From 9FT-COMBO-48-23 sp964400675 (GTDB lineage: Bacteria; Chloroflexota; Dehalococcoidia; GIF9; UBA5629), in assembly GCA_964400675.1 (NCBI GenBank), contig CAYNVO010000004.1, forward strand, positions 62,001 to 126,000: 64,000 bases of DNA, read 5' to 3'. Within the stretch, counting starts at the first letter, position 1. The number at the start of each line of letters is the position of its first letter. The translations under genes were made by a program, and so were the position numbers. The notes below the pieces were generated by a model. That model worked only from the letters and a program-made list of their open reading frames with translations. It was not told the DNA's origin and made no database searches. This document shows positions 1 through 7,884 of the stretch, one piece after another.

Positions 1-47
1 TGACCATCTGGAAGTGTAATATTTAAGAATCAGGAGGTTATATAGCG

Positions 48-707
48 ATGTGGGAGTCTGAAAAGAAGCAGGTGATTGAGGCGGCTCAGGAGATGGAGAG
101 AAAGGGGCTGGTGGTGGGCACGGCGGGTAATATAAGCATGCGACTCAAAGACCCCGATGGTCGGGAACTGCTGGCGATTACTCCCAGTGGCCGCTATTAC
201 GATTCGCTCAAGGTTGACGACATAGTGGTAGTTGATTTTGCCGGACAGAAGGTTGAAGGAGAGCTAAAAGCTACCATAGAGATGGTAATGCACATCGAGG
301 TTCACAAGGCGCGGAAAAAGATAAACGCTGTAGTTCATGCTCACTCTCCTTTTTGCAGTGCCATTGCCGTTGCCGGCATGGATATACCCCCACTAATCGA
401 TGAGCAGGTCATCTTAATCGGCGGGGAGATAAAGGTTGCCCAATATGGTTTCCCCGGCACTCCGGAGCTGGCGGAAAACGTGGTCTCGGCACTGGGACCG
501 AGAAACGCCGTTATGCTGGCAAACCACGGCGTTCTTGCTGTAGGCAGGGACATGCGTGAAGCTCTGACTATCTGCGAGCTGGCGGAGGAGATGGCGAAAA
601 TATACGTCTCTGCCCTGAGTCTGGGCAAGGTTAACCAGCTTGCCCCTGAGGTGGTTGAGCTGGAGCAGGCATTCTTCGCTGCCATCTATGGTGAGAGCGA
701 GGGGTAG
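48..707 (+). CDS. Class II aldolase/adducin family protein (fuculose-phosphate aldolase-like)
   Basis: The 219-residue product has the usual length of a zinc-dependent class II sugar-phosphate aldolase or epimerase. The expected metal-site residues are visible: E78 in the IEMVMH stretch, H97 and H99 in the HAH motif, and H160 in ANHGVL. TAGNIS near residues 25-30 matches the phosphate-binding segment. Family members cleave or epimerise sugar phosphates such as L-fuculose-1-phosphate or ribulose-5-phosphate; the substrate here cannot be read from sequence. The ATG has an AGGAGGT ribosome-binding site about 10 bases upstream. The gene converges on the MFS gene with only two bases between stop codons, so the two are not co-transcribed. 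It is cytosolic, with no signal peptide. Confidence 0.85.
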   Translation: MWESEKKQVIEAAQEMERKGLVVGTAGNISMRLKDPDGRELLAITPSGRYYDSLKVDDIVVVDFAGQKVEGELKATIEMVMHIEVHKARKKINAVVHAHSPFCSAIAVAGMDIPPLIDEQVILIGGEIKVAQYGFPGTPELAENVVSALGPRNAVMLANHGVLAVGRDMREALTICELAEEMAKIYVSALSLGKVNQLAPEVVELEQAFFAAIYGESEG

Positions 708-709
708 TC

Positions 710-1924
710 TTAGCCCGACTGGTTTTTAACCGGCTCCCTTATCACTATCGACAGTATGAAATTTATGCCCAACAATCCGGCGATGAACGTCAGCGGTAGA
801 ATCCACTGCCCGGTGGTTCCGCGCATAAACTCCATTATTGGAACTATAAGTACGGCAGCGGCGTTTCCCAAGAGCTGCAAATAACCAACGGAAATACCGG
901 CGAACCTGGCGCCCGTAATCTCAGCGGACATGGTCAGCATTATGGGCAATGCGGAAATCAGGAAGAAGCCCAGAAATATGCCATTGACCATGTTAAGCCC
1001 ATAACCCTTGGAGAGCATCAGGGCGACGATGGCCGCAGTTCCTATCACAGATGCCAGTATTAGAAATGGCTTTCTCTTCATTATTTTGTCTGAAACCATA
1101 GGGATGATGATGCAGCCGATCATGCCGCTGAGAATCAGTATTGCGGATATAGTGCCGGCATCGGTCATTGAAATCTGGTGCAGTTCGTTCAGCATTTTTT
1201 CCAGCCAGGTGGCCAGCCCGTTGAAAACCCCGATACCTATCAGGGCGATGAAGCCGAGAATGACAAAGTCCCTCATCTTTAGAATATGCTTAATTCCCTG
1301 CCAGCCTGTGATTTCCTCGTGGACTTCTATTTCTCTCGGAGGGGTTGCCGGATGTGGCTTTACCAGCGAGAAGAAAAACAGTATGCCCAAAATGCCCATG
1401 GCGCCGTAGATTATGAGCATTGTTTCATAGCCCAGTGATTGCACCAGCGCTGGCGTTGCCCCCAGCCCAATCATCATGCCTATGAACAGTGCCATGGAGC
1501 CGAGCCCTACCGCGGTGGCCTCTTCTTTCTGTGGGAACCAGGTTACGGCAAGCTTGGTAACGCCGTTTAACACAAAAGGTTGTCCTATTGAAATTCCTAT
1601 CTGGGAAATCAGGAGTACGGTGAATGAGTCGGGATTAACCAGGCGAAGCATGGCGAATATGCCGATAAAAAGGGCACCTATGCCAACGCCGTATTTAAAC
1701 CCCTTCTTATCGATAACCATGCCAGCAGGCATGGTGAGTAGAACCTGCACCAGTGGAAAAACCAGCGTGAACCACATAACGCTGCTTGCTGGTATGCTGA
1801 AGCGTTCTTCAATAAAAGTATCGATGGCGGCGAAGTTCAGCCAGTACAACTGAGTAAGCGCGGCTATGTACATGTAGATAGCCAGAATAACCCATCTGTA
1901 TCTGTAGATTTTATATTCGCCCAT
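710..1924 (-). CDS. MFS transporter, FLVCR-like
   Basis: This is a polytopic membrane protein of about 404 residues with roughly twelve hydrophobic segments, consistent with the major facilitator superfamily. The segment with WFPQKEEATAVGLGS resembles the eukaryotic FLVCR heme/choline exporter subgroup and its prokaryotic relatives. The first half carries the loop motif GMVIDKKGFK typical of MFS loop 2-3. I chose the ATG at 1924 (MGEYKIYRYR) because GAGAGGGGG precedes it. The longer frame to 2089 would run into the upstream hydrolase and adds a charged, non-hydrophobic extension. The gene lies downstream of the alpha/beta hydrolase on the same strand. The substrate is unknown. Confidence 0.8.
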   Translation of the reverse strand: MGEYKIYRYRWVILAIYMYIAALTQLYWLNFAAIDTFIEERFSIPASSVMWFTLVFPLVQVLLTMPAGMVIDKKGFKYGVGIGALFIGIFAMLRLVNPDSFTVLLISQIGISIGQPFVLNGVTKLAVTWFPQKEEATAVGLGSMALFIGMMIGLGATPALVQSLGYETMLIIYGAMGILGILFFFSLVKPHPATPPREIEVHEEITGWQGIKHILKMRDFVILGFIALIGIGVFNGLATWLEKMLNELHQISMTDAGTISAILILSGMIGCIIIPMVSDKIMKRKPFLILASVIGTAAIVALMLSKGYGLNMVNGIFLGFFLISALPIMLTMSAEITGARFAGISVGYLQLLGNAAAVLIVPIMEFMRGTTGQWILPLTFIAGLLGINFILSIVIREPVKNQSG

Positions 1925-2066
1925 TGCTTGCCCCCTCTCTGTGTTTAAATATTTGCAGCTTGCGGCGAAGTTGTGGTGCTTAATGGACGTAGTATACAAC
2001 TTGAAAAACCAGTTGGAAAGGGGGTAATGGGCATACCTGAAGGGGTTTCGTAAATTTTTGCGGCTT

Positions 2067-2867
2067 TTAGTCCAGGAAATTTGCCACAAGCTGTGAAAAT
2101 TCCCCGGCTCTTTGCTTGTAGACGCTGTGCCCGCAGCCTTCGAAGATATGTAGCTGGCAATCGGGAATCAGCTCAGCGGCAACGTAGGCATGAGATGCAG
2201 GTACGATACGGTCCCCGGAACCCCAGACCAACAACGTGGGCATAGTCAGCTCACAAAGCCGGTCCTGTAACACTGTAGTCTGCCCTCTCAACGTTATCAT
2301 GGTTTTCCCTACGTCTATCTTTACCCGGGTAACAGGGTTAGAAAATCTAAAAGGAGCATAAAATAGGCGAGCCAGCCATTTAACACCCTTTAGGACAGCG
2401 ATGCCAGCCTCCCCGAGAGACCGACAAAGAGCCGGATGAGACAGTAGCCTGACCCACAGCGCAGCTTCAATCCCCAGGCACCAGCTGCTTACCAGCACCA
2501 GCCCTTTTACTTTCTGGGGAGATTTCAGTGCGTAATGTAGGGCGATGCCGCCGCCAATCGAATGTCCCACCAGATGGAAACTCTCGATGCCCAGTGCTTG
2601 TGTGAAGTCTTCTATGAAAGCTACGTATTCTGGTAGGTGAAACTTATCATTAGCCGACTGGCTGCGGCCGAAGCCAGGGAGGTCGGGGATATATACGCTG
2701 TAATACTTGGAGAGCTCCTCGGCATTTTTAAGCCAGGCCCTGGCACCATCGCCGCCTCCGTGAATTATAACCAGCGGCTCGCCTTGCCCACCGGAAAAGT
2801 AGCGAATGTTGAGGCTGCCAAGTTTTATCCTTTTGCTGTGTATATTGTTCGTTATCTTGTTATTCAT
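2067..2867 (-). CDS. Alpha/beta hydrolase
   Basis: The 266-residue protein has the alpha/beta hydrolase fold signatures: oxyanion-hole HGGGDG at residues 36-41, the nucleophile elbow GHSIGG with S103, the acid in GSGDRIVP (D219) and the catalytic histidine in GCGHSVY (H247). It is closest in pattern to small ester or C-C bond hydrolases of the MhpC/BphD type. No signal peptide is visible, so it should be cytosolic. The MFS gene follows on the same strand after about 140 bases. The substrate cannot be assigned. Confidence 0.85.
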   Translation of the reverse strand: MNNKITNNIHSKRIKLGSLNIRYFSGGQGEPLVIIHGGGDGARAWLKNAEELSKYYSVYIPDLPGFGRSQSANDKFHLPEYVAFIEDFTQALGIESFHLVGHSIGGGIALHYALKSPQKVKGLVLVSSWCLGIEAALWVRLLSHPALCRSLGEAGIAVLKGVKWLARLFYAPFRFSNPVTRVKIDVGKTMITLRGQTTVLQDRLCELTMPTLLVWGSGDRIVPASHAYVAAELIPDCQLHIFEGCGHSVYKQRAGEFSQLVANFLD

Positions 2868-2888
2868 TTGCTGAGGCGAATAGGCTTT

Positions 2889-3263
2889 TTAATATCTTTT
2901 CCTGCCGCCTCCGCCTCTGCCAGACCCACCTCTACCGCCGCCGCCACCACCACTGTACCCACCTCTACCGCCACCGTAAGAACCACCTCTGCCGCCATAG
3001 GAACCACCCCCTCTGCTATCGGTGCGAGGACGGGCACCACTCACAGCTATTGCTCGGTTGTGTAGCATTTTACCATTCAGTCCAGTAATTGCTGCCTGGC
3101 CTTGAGACAAAGTCGGCATTTCAATAAAAGCAAATCCCTTGGATTGCCCGCTATATTTGTCCTTTATGATGCTTGCAGACGCCACTTCTCCAAAAGCTGC
3201 GAATTCTTCTCGCAATTCCTCTTCCGTTACCTCATAAGCTAAGTTACCCACATAGATATTCAA
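2889..3263 (-). CDS. Glycine-rich RRM-type RNA-binding protein (TTG start)
   Basis: This 124-residue protein has one RNA recognition motif (residues 1-80) followed by an Arg/Gly-rich tail. RNP2 is IYVGNL and RNP1 is SKGFAFIEM, both with the aromatic residues used for RNA stacking. The tail (RGGGSYGGRGG-type repeats) is of the RGG-box kind. Bacterial single-RRM proteins of this type are common in Chloroflexota and cyanobacteria, where they are often cold-induced. The start is a TTG at 3263: AAAGGAGGT lies five bases before it and the RRM begins immediately with LNIYVGNL. The upstream ATG at 3299 would place the ribosome-binding site inside the coding region. A long hairpin lies just upstream in the leader. 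Confidence 0.85.
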   Translation of the reverse strand: MNIYVGNLAYEVTEEELREEFAAFGEVASASIIKDKYSGQSKGFAFIEMPTLSQGQAAITGLNGKMLHNRAIAVSGARPRTDSRGGGSYGGRGGSYGGGRGGYSGGGGGGRGGSGRGGGGRKRY

Positions 3264-3296
3264 TTGGTACCTCCTTTCGTTAATGTGTAATGGGAA

Positions 3297-3335
3297 CATA
3301 CATAGGCCGGGTATTCCCAGCCTATGTATGTTTTT
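3297..3335. promoter_or_regulatory. Strong hairpin in the leader of the RRM gene
   Basis: Arms at 3297-3307 and 3320-3330 are exact complements of 11 bp. After one C/A mismatch, GGG pairs with CCC around a TATT loop, and TTTTT follows on the plus strand (3331-3335). No plus-strand gene ends here. On the minus strand the hairpin lies between the zinc-ribbon stop (3351) and the ribosome-binding site of the RRM gene. It could be a terminator or attenuator between the two genes, or a leader structure controlling the RRM mRNA. The U-run is on the wrong side for a minus-strand terminator. Confidence 0.5.
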
Positions 3336-3350
3336 AAGTGCAGACTAAAG

Positions 3351-3650
3351 TTATCTGCTTAGTTTGGCCTTATTGTAGCAATCGCTACAATATACTGGTC
3401 TGCCTTCGCGCGGCTCGAACGGCACTTCGGTGTCTTTGCCACATTGGGCGCAAGTTGCGGGGAACATTTGCCGTTGAGACCTGTAACCACCGTTTCCGTA
3501 ACGCTCTGACTTCCTCGCCTGTCGGCAGGATTGACAGCGCTTGGGCTCGTTGGTGTAGCCTCTGGACGCGAAGAGTTCTTGTTCTTCAGCACTGAATGTG
3601 AAGGTAGTTCCGCAATCGGAACACTGGATTGACTTGTCCTCAAAACTCAT
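3351..3650 (-). CDS. Zinc-ribbon protein (CxxC-x17-CxxC / zf-trcl type)
   Basis: The 99-residue protein carries two paired-cysteine units: CSDCG plus CQSCRQ in the first half and CAQCG plus CSDCYN in the second. This is the arrangement of the small probable zinc-ribbon (CxxC-x17-CxxC) family. The family has no established biochemical function; nucleic-acid or protein binding is usually assumed. GAGAGGAGGT precedes the ATG. It is followed on the same strand by the RRM RNA-binding protein gene, suggesting a shared stress-response role (inference). A good sigma70-type promoter lies about 110 bases upstream, giving a long leader. Confidence 0.8.
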   Translation of the reverse strand: MSFEDKSIQCSDCGTTFTFSAEEQELFASRGYTNEPKRCQSCRQARKSERYGNGGYRSQRQMFPATCAQCGKDTEVPFEPREGRPVYCSDCYNKAKLSR

Positions 3651-3766
3651 CGGATGACCTCCTCTCTTATAAATAGTTGGCTCGAGTTGGGGTCATCCAA
3701 TACTTGGGTGGATGTAAATAATCTAACTAAGTTTGTGATAACCTAAACTGAAACCACTAAACGAAC

Positions 3767-3796
3767 ATTATATCATTAAAGGGTAGCCCTTTGCAA
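3767..3796 (-). promoter_or_regulatory. Sigma70-type promoter with a palindrome in the spacer
   Basis: On the minus strand TTGCAA (3791-3796) and TATAAT (3767-3772) are separated by 18 bases. The spacer contains an interrupted palindrome, AAAGGG-TAG-CCCTTT (3778-3792), a plausible repressor site. It would drive the zinc-ribbon gene, and possibly the RRM gene, with a leader of about 110 nt. The rest of 3651-3951 holds no recognisable gene; a TATAAT at about 3869-3874 may serve the plus-strand ATPase gene, but I see no good -35 for it. Confidence 0.6.
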
Positions 3797-3951
3797 GAGC
3801 CCGTTAAAACTCCCCACGAAGAAGGACTGCCGGGACTGAAATGGCTATGGATTCAATTTCAGGGTATAATAATGTGTTGCGAAAACAGGCGGCGGTATAT
3901 TGATTGCAAGATTGAGCCCCAATTGTTCAAGTGTGAATTTGGAGGAGTGAA

Positions 3952-4707
3952 ATGGGGAAAATGATTGTCGTAGCTGGTAAAGGTGGTGTGGGCAAGACGG
4001 CTATCGCTGCCCTGCTCATAGATTTGCTGTCTAAGAAAGGAGTGGTTCTGGCTATCGATGCCGACCCTGCCACCAACCTCAATGCTGCTTTAGGTCTGCC
4101 GCTGGCGGGAACCGTAGGCAAGGCTCGTGAGGATATTACTGATGATATACAGAAGGGGCGTCTTTCCCCCACGGTACCCAAGCAAGATGTTCTGGATATG
4201 AAGATACGGGAAGCCCTGGTGGAGTCAGCTAAGGTTGATCTGCTGGCTATGGGAAGGCCTGAGGGCCCGGGATGTTATTGCGCCGCCAATCACATGTTGC
4301 GCCTTTTTATCGATAGATTAGCTAAGAACTACGATTATACGGTTGTCGATTCTGAGGCGGGAATGGAGCATATAAGCCGCCAGACGACGCGAGATGTGGA
4401 CTTTCTGCTTATTGTGTCAGATGTTACCATGCGGGGTATCACTACGGCAGCCCGGATGAAAGATCTTATCAAGGAGATGAGAACTAAGGTGGGGAAAATA
4501 GGTCTGGCAGTAAACCGGGTTAAGAATGGCCTGCCGCAGGAGATAGGCAAGGCTGTAAGCGATTTCGGCCTTGACCTTGTGGCTACTGTACCTGAGGACC
4601 AGAATCTTACCGATTTGGATATAAAGGGCAAGCCTATAATTGAGCTTCCTGAAAATTCGCCGCTCAGGCAGGCGGCAAAGGAAATAATCTCAAAGCTTGG
4701 GCTATGA
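3952..4707 (+). CDS. CooC-like nickel-insertion ATPase (MinD/ParA superfamily)
   Basis: The 251-residue P-loop ATPase has the deviant Walker A GKGGVGKT (9-16) with the signature lysine K10, and IDADP (35-39). The CxC pair C108/C110 in GCYC corresponds to the metal-binding cysteines of CooC, the accessory ATPase that helps insert nickel into carbon monoxide dehydrogenase. CooC-type proteins work as dimers in the cytosol. No CODH gene is in this window, so the client is unproven, but the Wood-Ljungdahl genes at 19-27 kb make CODH/acetyl-CoA synthase the natural candidate. The next gene starts 24 bases downstream. Confidence 0.8.
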   Translation: MGKMIVVAGKGGVGKTAIAALLIDLLSKKGVVLAIDADPATNLNAALGLPLAGTVGKAREDITDDIQKGRLSPTVPKQDVLDMKIREALVESAKVDLLAMGRPEGPGCYCAANHMLRLFIDRLAKNYDYTVVDSEAGMEHISRQTTRDVDFLLIVSDVTMRGITTAARMKDLIKEMRTKVGKIGLAVNRVKNGLPQEIGKAVSDFGLDLVATVPEDQNLTDLDIKGKPIIELPENSPLRQAAKEIISKLGL

Positions 4708-4731
4708 GTCGCTTGTGCGGGAGAGTATTAC

Positions 4732-5145
4732 ATGGGGCTTAAGGATAAGAAATTTATTAGCCTGCAGGAAATCGAGGGAGCGGTAAGCCCGCATACAAAG
4801 CAGGTTGATATGGCTCTGAAGGCCCGGAAGGAAGCCCTTGAGTATGTATCTGACGTGCCTAAATTAGCCGAGTTTATCGGTGGCAAGGTGGAATCATTGG
4901 GAGTTGGCGAGGACTGGGCAATAAGCAAAGAAATCTTTCCCGGTGTGCTGGTCTTTTTTGTTTTTAACCGTGCCGATGATGAGTTCCCCAACAATCTGAG
5001 GGTTCTGTTCTCCGGTGACAGGATAAAGCTGATGAAGGGGGAGGACCTGGCTGGCTTTGTCATTCTTTATGTAATTCATATGCTTAGATACGTAAGAGAT
5101 AGCAATCCGGGGAAGCAACTTCCTGAAGTTTGTTATAGGGTGTAG
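4732..5145 (+). CDS. DUF3786-like protein
   Basis: The product has 137 residues. I recognise only a resemblance to the C-terminal half of DUF3786 proteins: the stretch DDEFPNNLRVLFSGD followed by GEDLAGF matches the D-E-F-P ... LF ... EDLA pattern of that family, which is seen mainly in anaerobes with corrinoid and C1 metabolism. Usual family members are longer, about 180-200 residues. There is no signal peptide or transmembrane segment. It is closely spaced behind the CooC-like gene, suggesting a common operon and a role near CODH/C1 enzymes (inference). Confidence 0.55.
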   Translation: MGLKDKKFISLQEIEGAVSPHTKQVDMALKARKEALEYVSDVPKLAEFIGGKVESLGVGEDWAISKEIFPGVLVFFVFNRADDEFPNNLRVLFSGDRIKLMKGEDLAGFVILYVIHMLRYVRDSNPGKQLPEVCYRV

Positions 5146-5150
5146 TTATC

Positions 5151-5290
5151 AGGCATTGCTGCCAGGAGCATAGCGACGAAGCAGTTTCAATTTCTCTTCT
5201 GTCATCGCGAGAGGCAAAAGTCCCGTAGAGGCTTCAACTAGGGCAGACTTGGGTGCTAGGTGTGATTGCCTTGCTTCGCTGGCACTGACA
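5151..5290. repeat. Decayed palindromic (REP/MITE-like) intergenic repeat
   Basis: The 160-base gap between two genes holds the left motif CAGGAGCATAGCGACGAAGC (5163-5182), a second partial left end GTCATCGCGAG (5201-5211), and an inverted right end ATTGCCTTGCTTCGCTGGC (5265-5283). Together they look like degenerate versions of the common palindrome GTCATTGCGAGGAGCGAAGC ... with its reverse complement. Mutations in all three arms suggest an old copy. The frame upstream of the next gene back to a TTG at 5266 lies inside this repeat and is not coding. Confidence 0.5.
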
Positions 5291-5307
5291 GCTTGAAAGA
5301 TGTATTA

Positions 5308-6741
5308 ATGACAGGTAACCTCAACTTGGATTTTATCTTTAACCCTGAATCGGTGGCTATAACTGGTATTTCGCCCAGCAGGGGCTATGACGCTATGGCT
5401 GAGACTTATTTGAAGGCCATGGTCGAGTGCAAATTCAATGGCCCGATTTATGCCATTCATCCCAAAGGCGGCGAGTTTAGAGGCTTGAAACTCTATCCCA
5501 GCGTTAAGGATGTGCCGGGTTCGCTTGATTATGTCATATCCTGTATCCCGGCGGCTGCAGTGCCGCAATTAATCAGGGATTGTGCCTACAAAGGGGTGAA
5601 GGTAGTGCAGTTCTTCACCTCTGGTTTCGGCGAAAATGGCACTGATGAAGGCATAAGACTGGAAGCTGAGGTTTGTGCTCTGGCCAAGCAAGGTGGCATC
5701 AGGCTTATCGGCCCTAATTGTATGGGAGTGTATTCTCCCAAATCCGGCTTATCTTTTGCCCCTGATTATCCTACAGAGAGCGGGCCGGTATCTTATATCT
5801 GCCAGAGCGGCGGCAATGCAATTTATTTCATCAGGTATGCGGCTCAGCGCGGCGTTCGTTTCAGTAAGGTGATCTCCTTTGGTAACGCCGCAGACATTAA
5901 TGAAAACGAGCTGATGGAATATTTCACCGATGACCCTGAGACTGGAATAATAGCTGCCTATATTGAGGGATTTAAGGACGGAAGGCGTTTTAGTAGAGCC
6001 GTTAGAAGGGCGGCGGAAGTCAAGCCAGTGATAGTGATTAAAGGTGGTTATACTGAGGCTGGGGCTCGAGCGGCGGCTTCTCATACCGGTGCTCTGGCTG
6101 GTTCGTCCAAGATATGGGATGGACTCGTGCGGCAGGCGGGAGTTATTCCGGTAGCTACTCTGGATGAGCTGGGTGATATACTGGTTACTTTTCTCTATTT
6201 GCCCGTGCCTCGGGGGAGAAGACTGGCTGTTCTTGATGTTGGCGGTGGCGCTGCGGTTATGGCTACCGATGCTTATGTTTCCGCCGGCCTTGAGTTACCA
6301 CAGTTGCCTGAAGGGTTGCGCCAGAAAGCAAGGGGCCTTCTCGACCCCAGTGCCGCCGGGCTGAGCGTTAACAATCCTTTCGACCTCGGCGGTCAATACT
6401 TTAATACCTTAGGCACCTACCCCCTCATGAAAATGCTGGTTGATTATAGCGGCATAGATGTCCTTGCCTTTCATTTGCATTTGGGCATAAATCCGCCATT
6501 TCCCTCTTTTCCCAGGGAGTTCGCTATTGCCATACTGGATAATGCCATTAAGGTCTACAATGAGACTGATAAACCGATGGTGGTGGTTATCGACCAGCTT
6601 ACCAATGTTGAAAGCTGGGAAACTGCCATTGCCTGTCAGCAAAGATGTCAACAGGCGCGAATCCCTGTTTATCACTCGGTTCATGGCGCAGCCATAGCCC
6701 TAGACCGATTTATAAGTTATCACGAAAAAAGGAGAGGTTGA
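5308..6741 (+). CDS. Acyl-CoA synthetase (ADP-forming), alpha-subunit type
   Basis: About 477 residues with the order CoA-binding Rossmann domain (residues 1-130) followed by succinyl-CoA-ligase-like domains. This is the alpha part of ADP-forming acetate/acyl-CoA ligases. The phospho-histidine loop is visible as ASHTGALAGS. GPNCMG and SQSGG-like segments (CQSGGN) are also conserved. Such enzymes convert an acyl-CoA plus ADP and Pi into the acid, CoA and ATP. The ATP-grasp beta part is not fused and no beta gene lies beside it, so a partner elsewhere is needed for full activity. I start at ATG 5308 (MTGNLNLDFIFNPESVA), because the longer frame runs through a repeat; the ribosome-binding site is weak. 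Confidence 0.75.
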   Translation: MTGNLNLDFIFNPESVAITGISPSRGYDAMAETYLKAMVECKFNGPIYAIHPKGGEFRGLKLYPSVKDVPGSLDYVISCIPAAAVPQLIRDCAYKGVKVVQFFTSGFGENGTDEGIRLEAEVCALAKQGGIRLIGPNCMGVYSPKSGLSFAPDYPTESGPVSYICQSGGNAIYFIRYAAQRGVRFSKVISFGNAADINENELMEYFTDDPETGIIAAYIEGFKDGRRFSRAVRRAAEVKPVIVIKGGYTEAGARAAASHTGALAGSSKIWDGLVRQAGVIPVATLDELGDILVTFLYLPVPRGRRLAVLDVGGGAAVMATDAYVSAGLELPQLPEGLRQKARGLLDPSAAGLSVNNPFDLGGQYFNTLGTYPLMKMLVDYSGIDVLAFHLHLGINPPFPSFPREFAIAILDNAIKVYNETDKPMVVVIDQLTNVESWETAIACQQRCQQARIPVYHSVHGAAIALDRFISYHEKRRG

Positions 6742-6747
6742 CAAGAG

Positions 6748-7863
6748 ATGCCACAGGAGAACATATCTGCATTGTTTAAGCCTATTACAATAAAAAGCCT
6801 GGAAATCAGGAACCGGATAATAATGGCGCCGCTGCAGCTAAGTTTGGGATTCCGTAGCCAAAGGGCAAGGGCTTTTTATCTCGAGCGTGCCAGGGGAGGT
6901 GCAGGTGCCATCACTTTGCCGGCTATAGCGGTGGATATTTTAGCCTCTGACGAAGCCTGGGGAAAAAGCGGAGCTTTAGCCTCATTTTTGCAGGGGCTAT
7001 CGTCTCTGGTTGCAGATATTCATAATGCTGGAGCCAGGGTGGGCATTCAGTTATGGCATGGTTTCCATTTTCCTGCCGGGCTCAGCGGTGTGCAGGGGGA
7101 ATTGATTGCCCCTTCACCCACGAGAGATGCCCGGGAGCTCAAGGCGGCTGAGATTAAAGTGATAGCTGGCAAGTTTGCTGCTGCCGCGGCCAGTGCCAGG
7201 GAAGCCGGGATGGATTTTGTGAATCTCCACGGTGCCCACGCCTACTTGTTGCACCGGTTTTTCTCACCATTGGATAACCAGCGTAGCGACAAATATGGAG
7301 GCAGCGTGGAAAAGAGGATGACCTTTGCCCTCGAGTGCCTCAAGGCAGTCCGGAAGGCTGTGGGCGAGGATTACCCCTTGTTCTGGAGGCTGTCTGCCGA
7401 AGAGGGGATAGTGGGGGGCATTACGCTAGAGCAGAGCATTAAATTGGCTCAGGCTCTGGAAAAAGTCGGAATCGATGTAATAGATGTTTCTTACGGTCGG
7501 TTTCCCAGACAGATTATGCCTTCAAAAAAGCAGCCCATGGGCACCTATGTTTCCCAGGCTGAGGCGATAAAGCAAGCAGTACATATCCCCGTAATTGCAG
7601 TGGGGCGAATTAACTCGCCGCAGCTAGCCGGAGATATTGTCTCTCAGAACAAGGCTGACCTTGTAGCTCTGGGGCGCCAGCTTATAGCTGACCCTTATTG
7701 GCCGAAGAAGGCGCAGGAAGGCAGATTTAGCGACATAGTCCTGTGTGATTCGTGCAACAGAAATTGCGTCAGGTCTATTCCTGAAAATAAGAAGCGCACC
7801 GGCTCCGAAGATTTGTCATTGTGTAGTGTTAATGACCGTGCCGGTAGAGAATGGCTTATGTGA
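6748..7863 (+). CDS. NADH:flavin oxidoreductase, Old Yellow Enzyme / dienoyl-CoA reductase N-domain type
   Basis: The 371-residue TIM-barrel flavoprotein has the OYE hallmarks RNRIIMAPL, HGAHAYLLHRFFSP and the C-terminal LGRQLIADP phosphate-binding segment. The end carries CDSCNRNC with another cysteine later, the [4Fe-4S]-type pattern of the 2,4-dienoyl-CoA reductase group. The second FAD/NAD(P)H domain of full-length dienoyl-CoA reductases is missing. Electrons must therefore come from a separate protein. GGAGAGG lies 12 bases before the ATG and overlaps the end of the acyl-CoA synthetase gene, so the two are probably co-translated. The substrate may be an enoyl-CoA or another activated alkene. 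Confidence 0.85.
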   Translation: MPQENISALFKPITIKSLEIRNRIIMAPLQLSLGFRSQRARAFYLERARGGAGAITLPAIAVDILASDEAWGKSGALASFLQGLSSLVADIHNAGARVGIQLWHGFHFPAGLSGVQGELIAPSPTRDARELKAAEIKVIAGKFAAAAASAREAGMDFVNLHGAHAYLLHRFFSPLDNQRSDKYGGSVEKRMTFALECLKAVRKAVGEDYPLFWRLSAEEGIVGGITLEQSIKLAQALEKVGIDVIDVSYGRFPRQIMPSKKQPMGTYVSQAEAIKQAVHIPVIAVGRINSPQLAGDIVSQNKADLVALGRQLIADPYWPKKAQEGRFSDIVLCDSCNRNCVRSIPENKKRTGSEDLSLCSVNDRAGREWLM

Positions 7864-7884
7864 ACGCAGTTGGAAGGAATACGG

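Noticed and set aside
1925..2089. N-terminal extension of the MFS transporter to 2089
   Set aside because: The extension is not hydrophobic, overlaps the upstream hydrolase, and a good ribosome-binding site stands before ATG 1924.
5266..5307. Extended N-terminus of the acyl-CoA synthetase from TTG 5266
   Set aside because: The extra 14 codons lie within a decayed palindromic repeat; homologous proteins begin near the LDFIFNPESVA segment, matching ATG 5308.
7858..7863. Stop codon TGA of the Old Yellow Enzyme gene as a second selenocysteine site
   Set aside because: The downstream frame has no family-like continuation, and the protein is already complete for the single-domain form.
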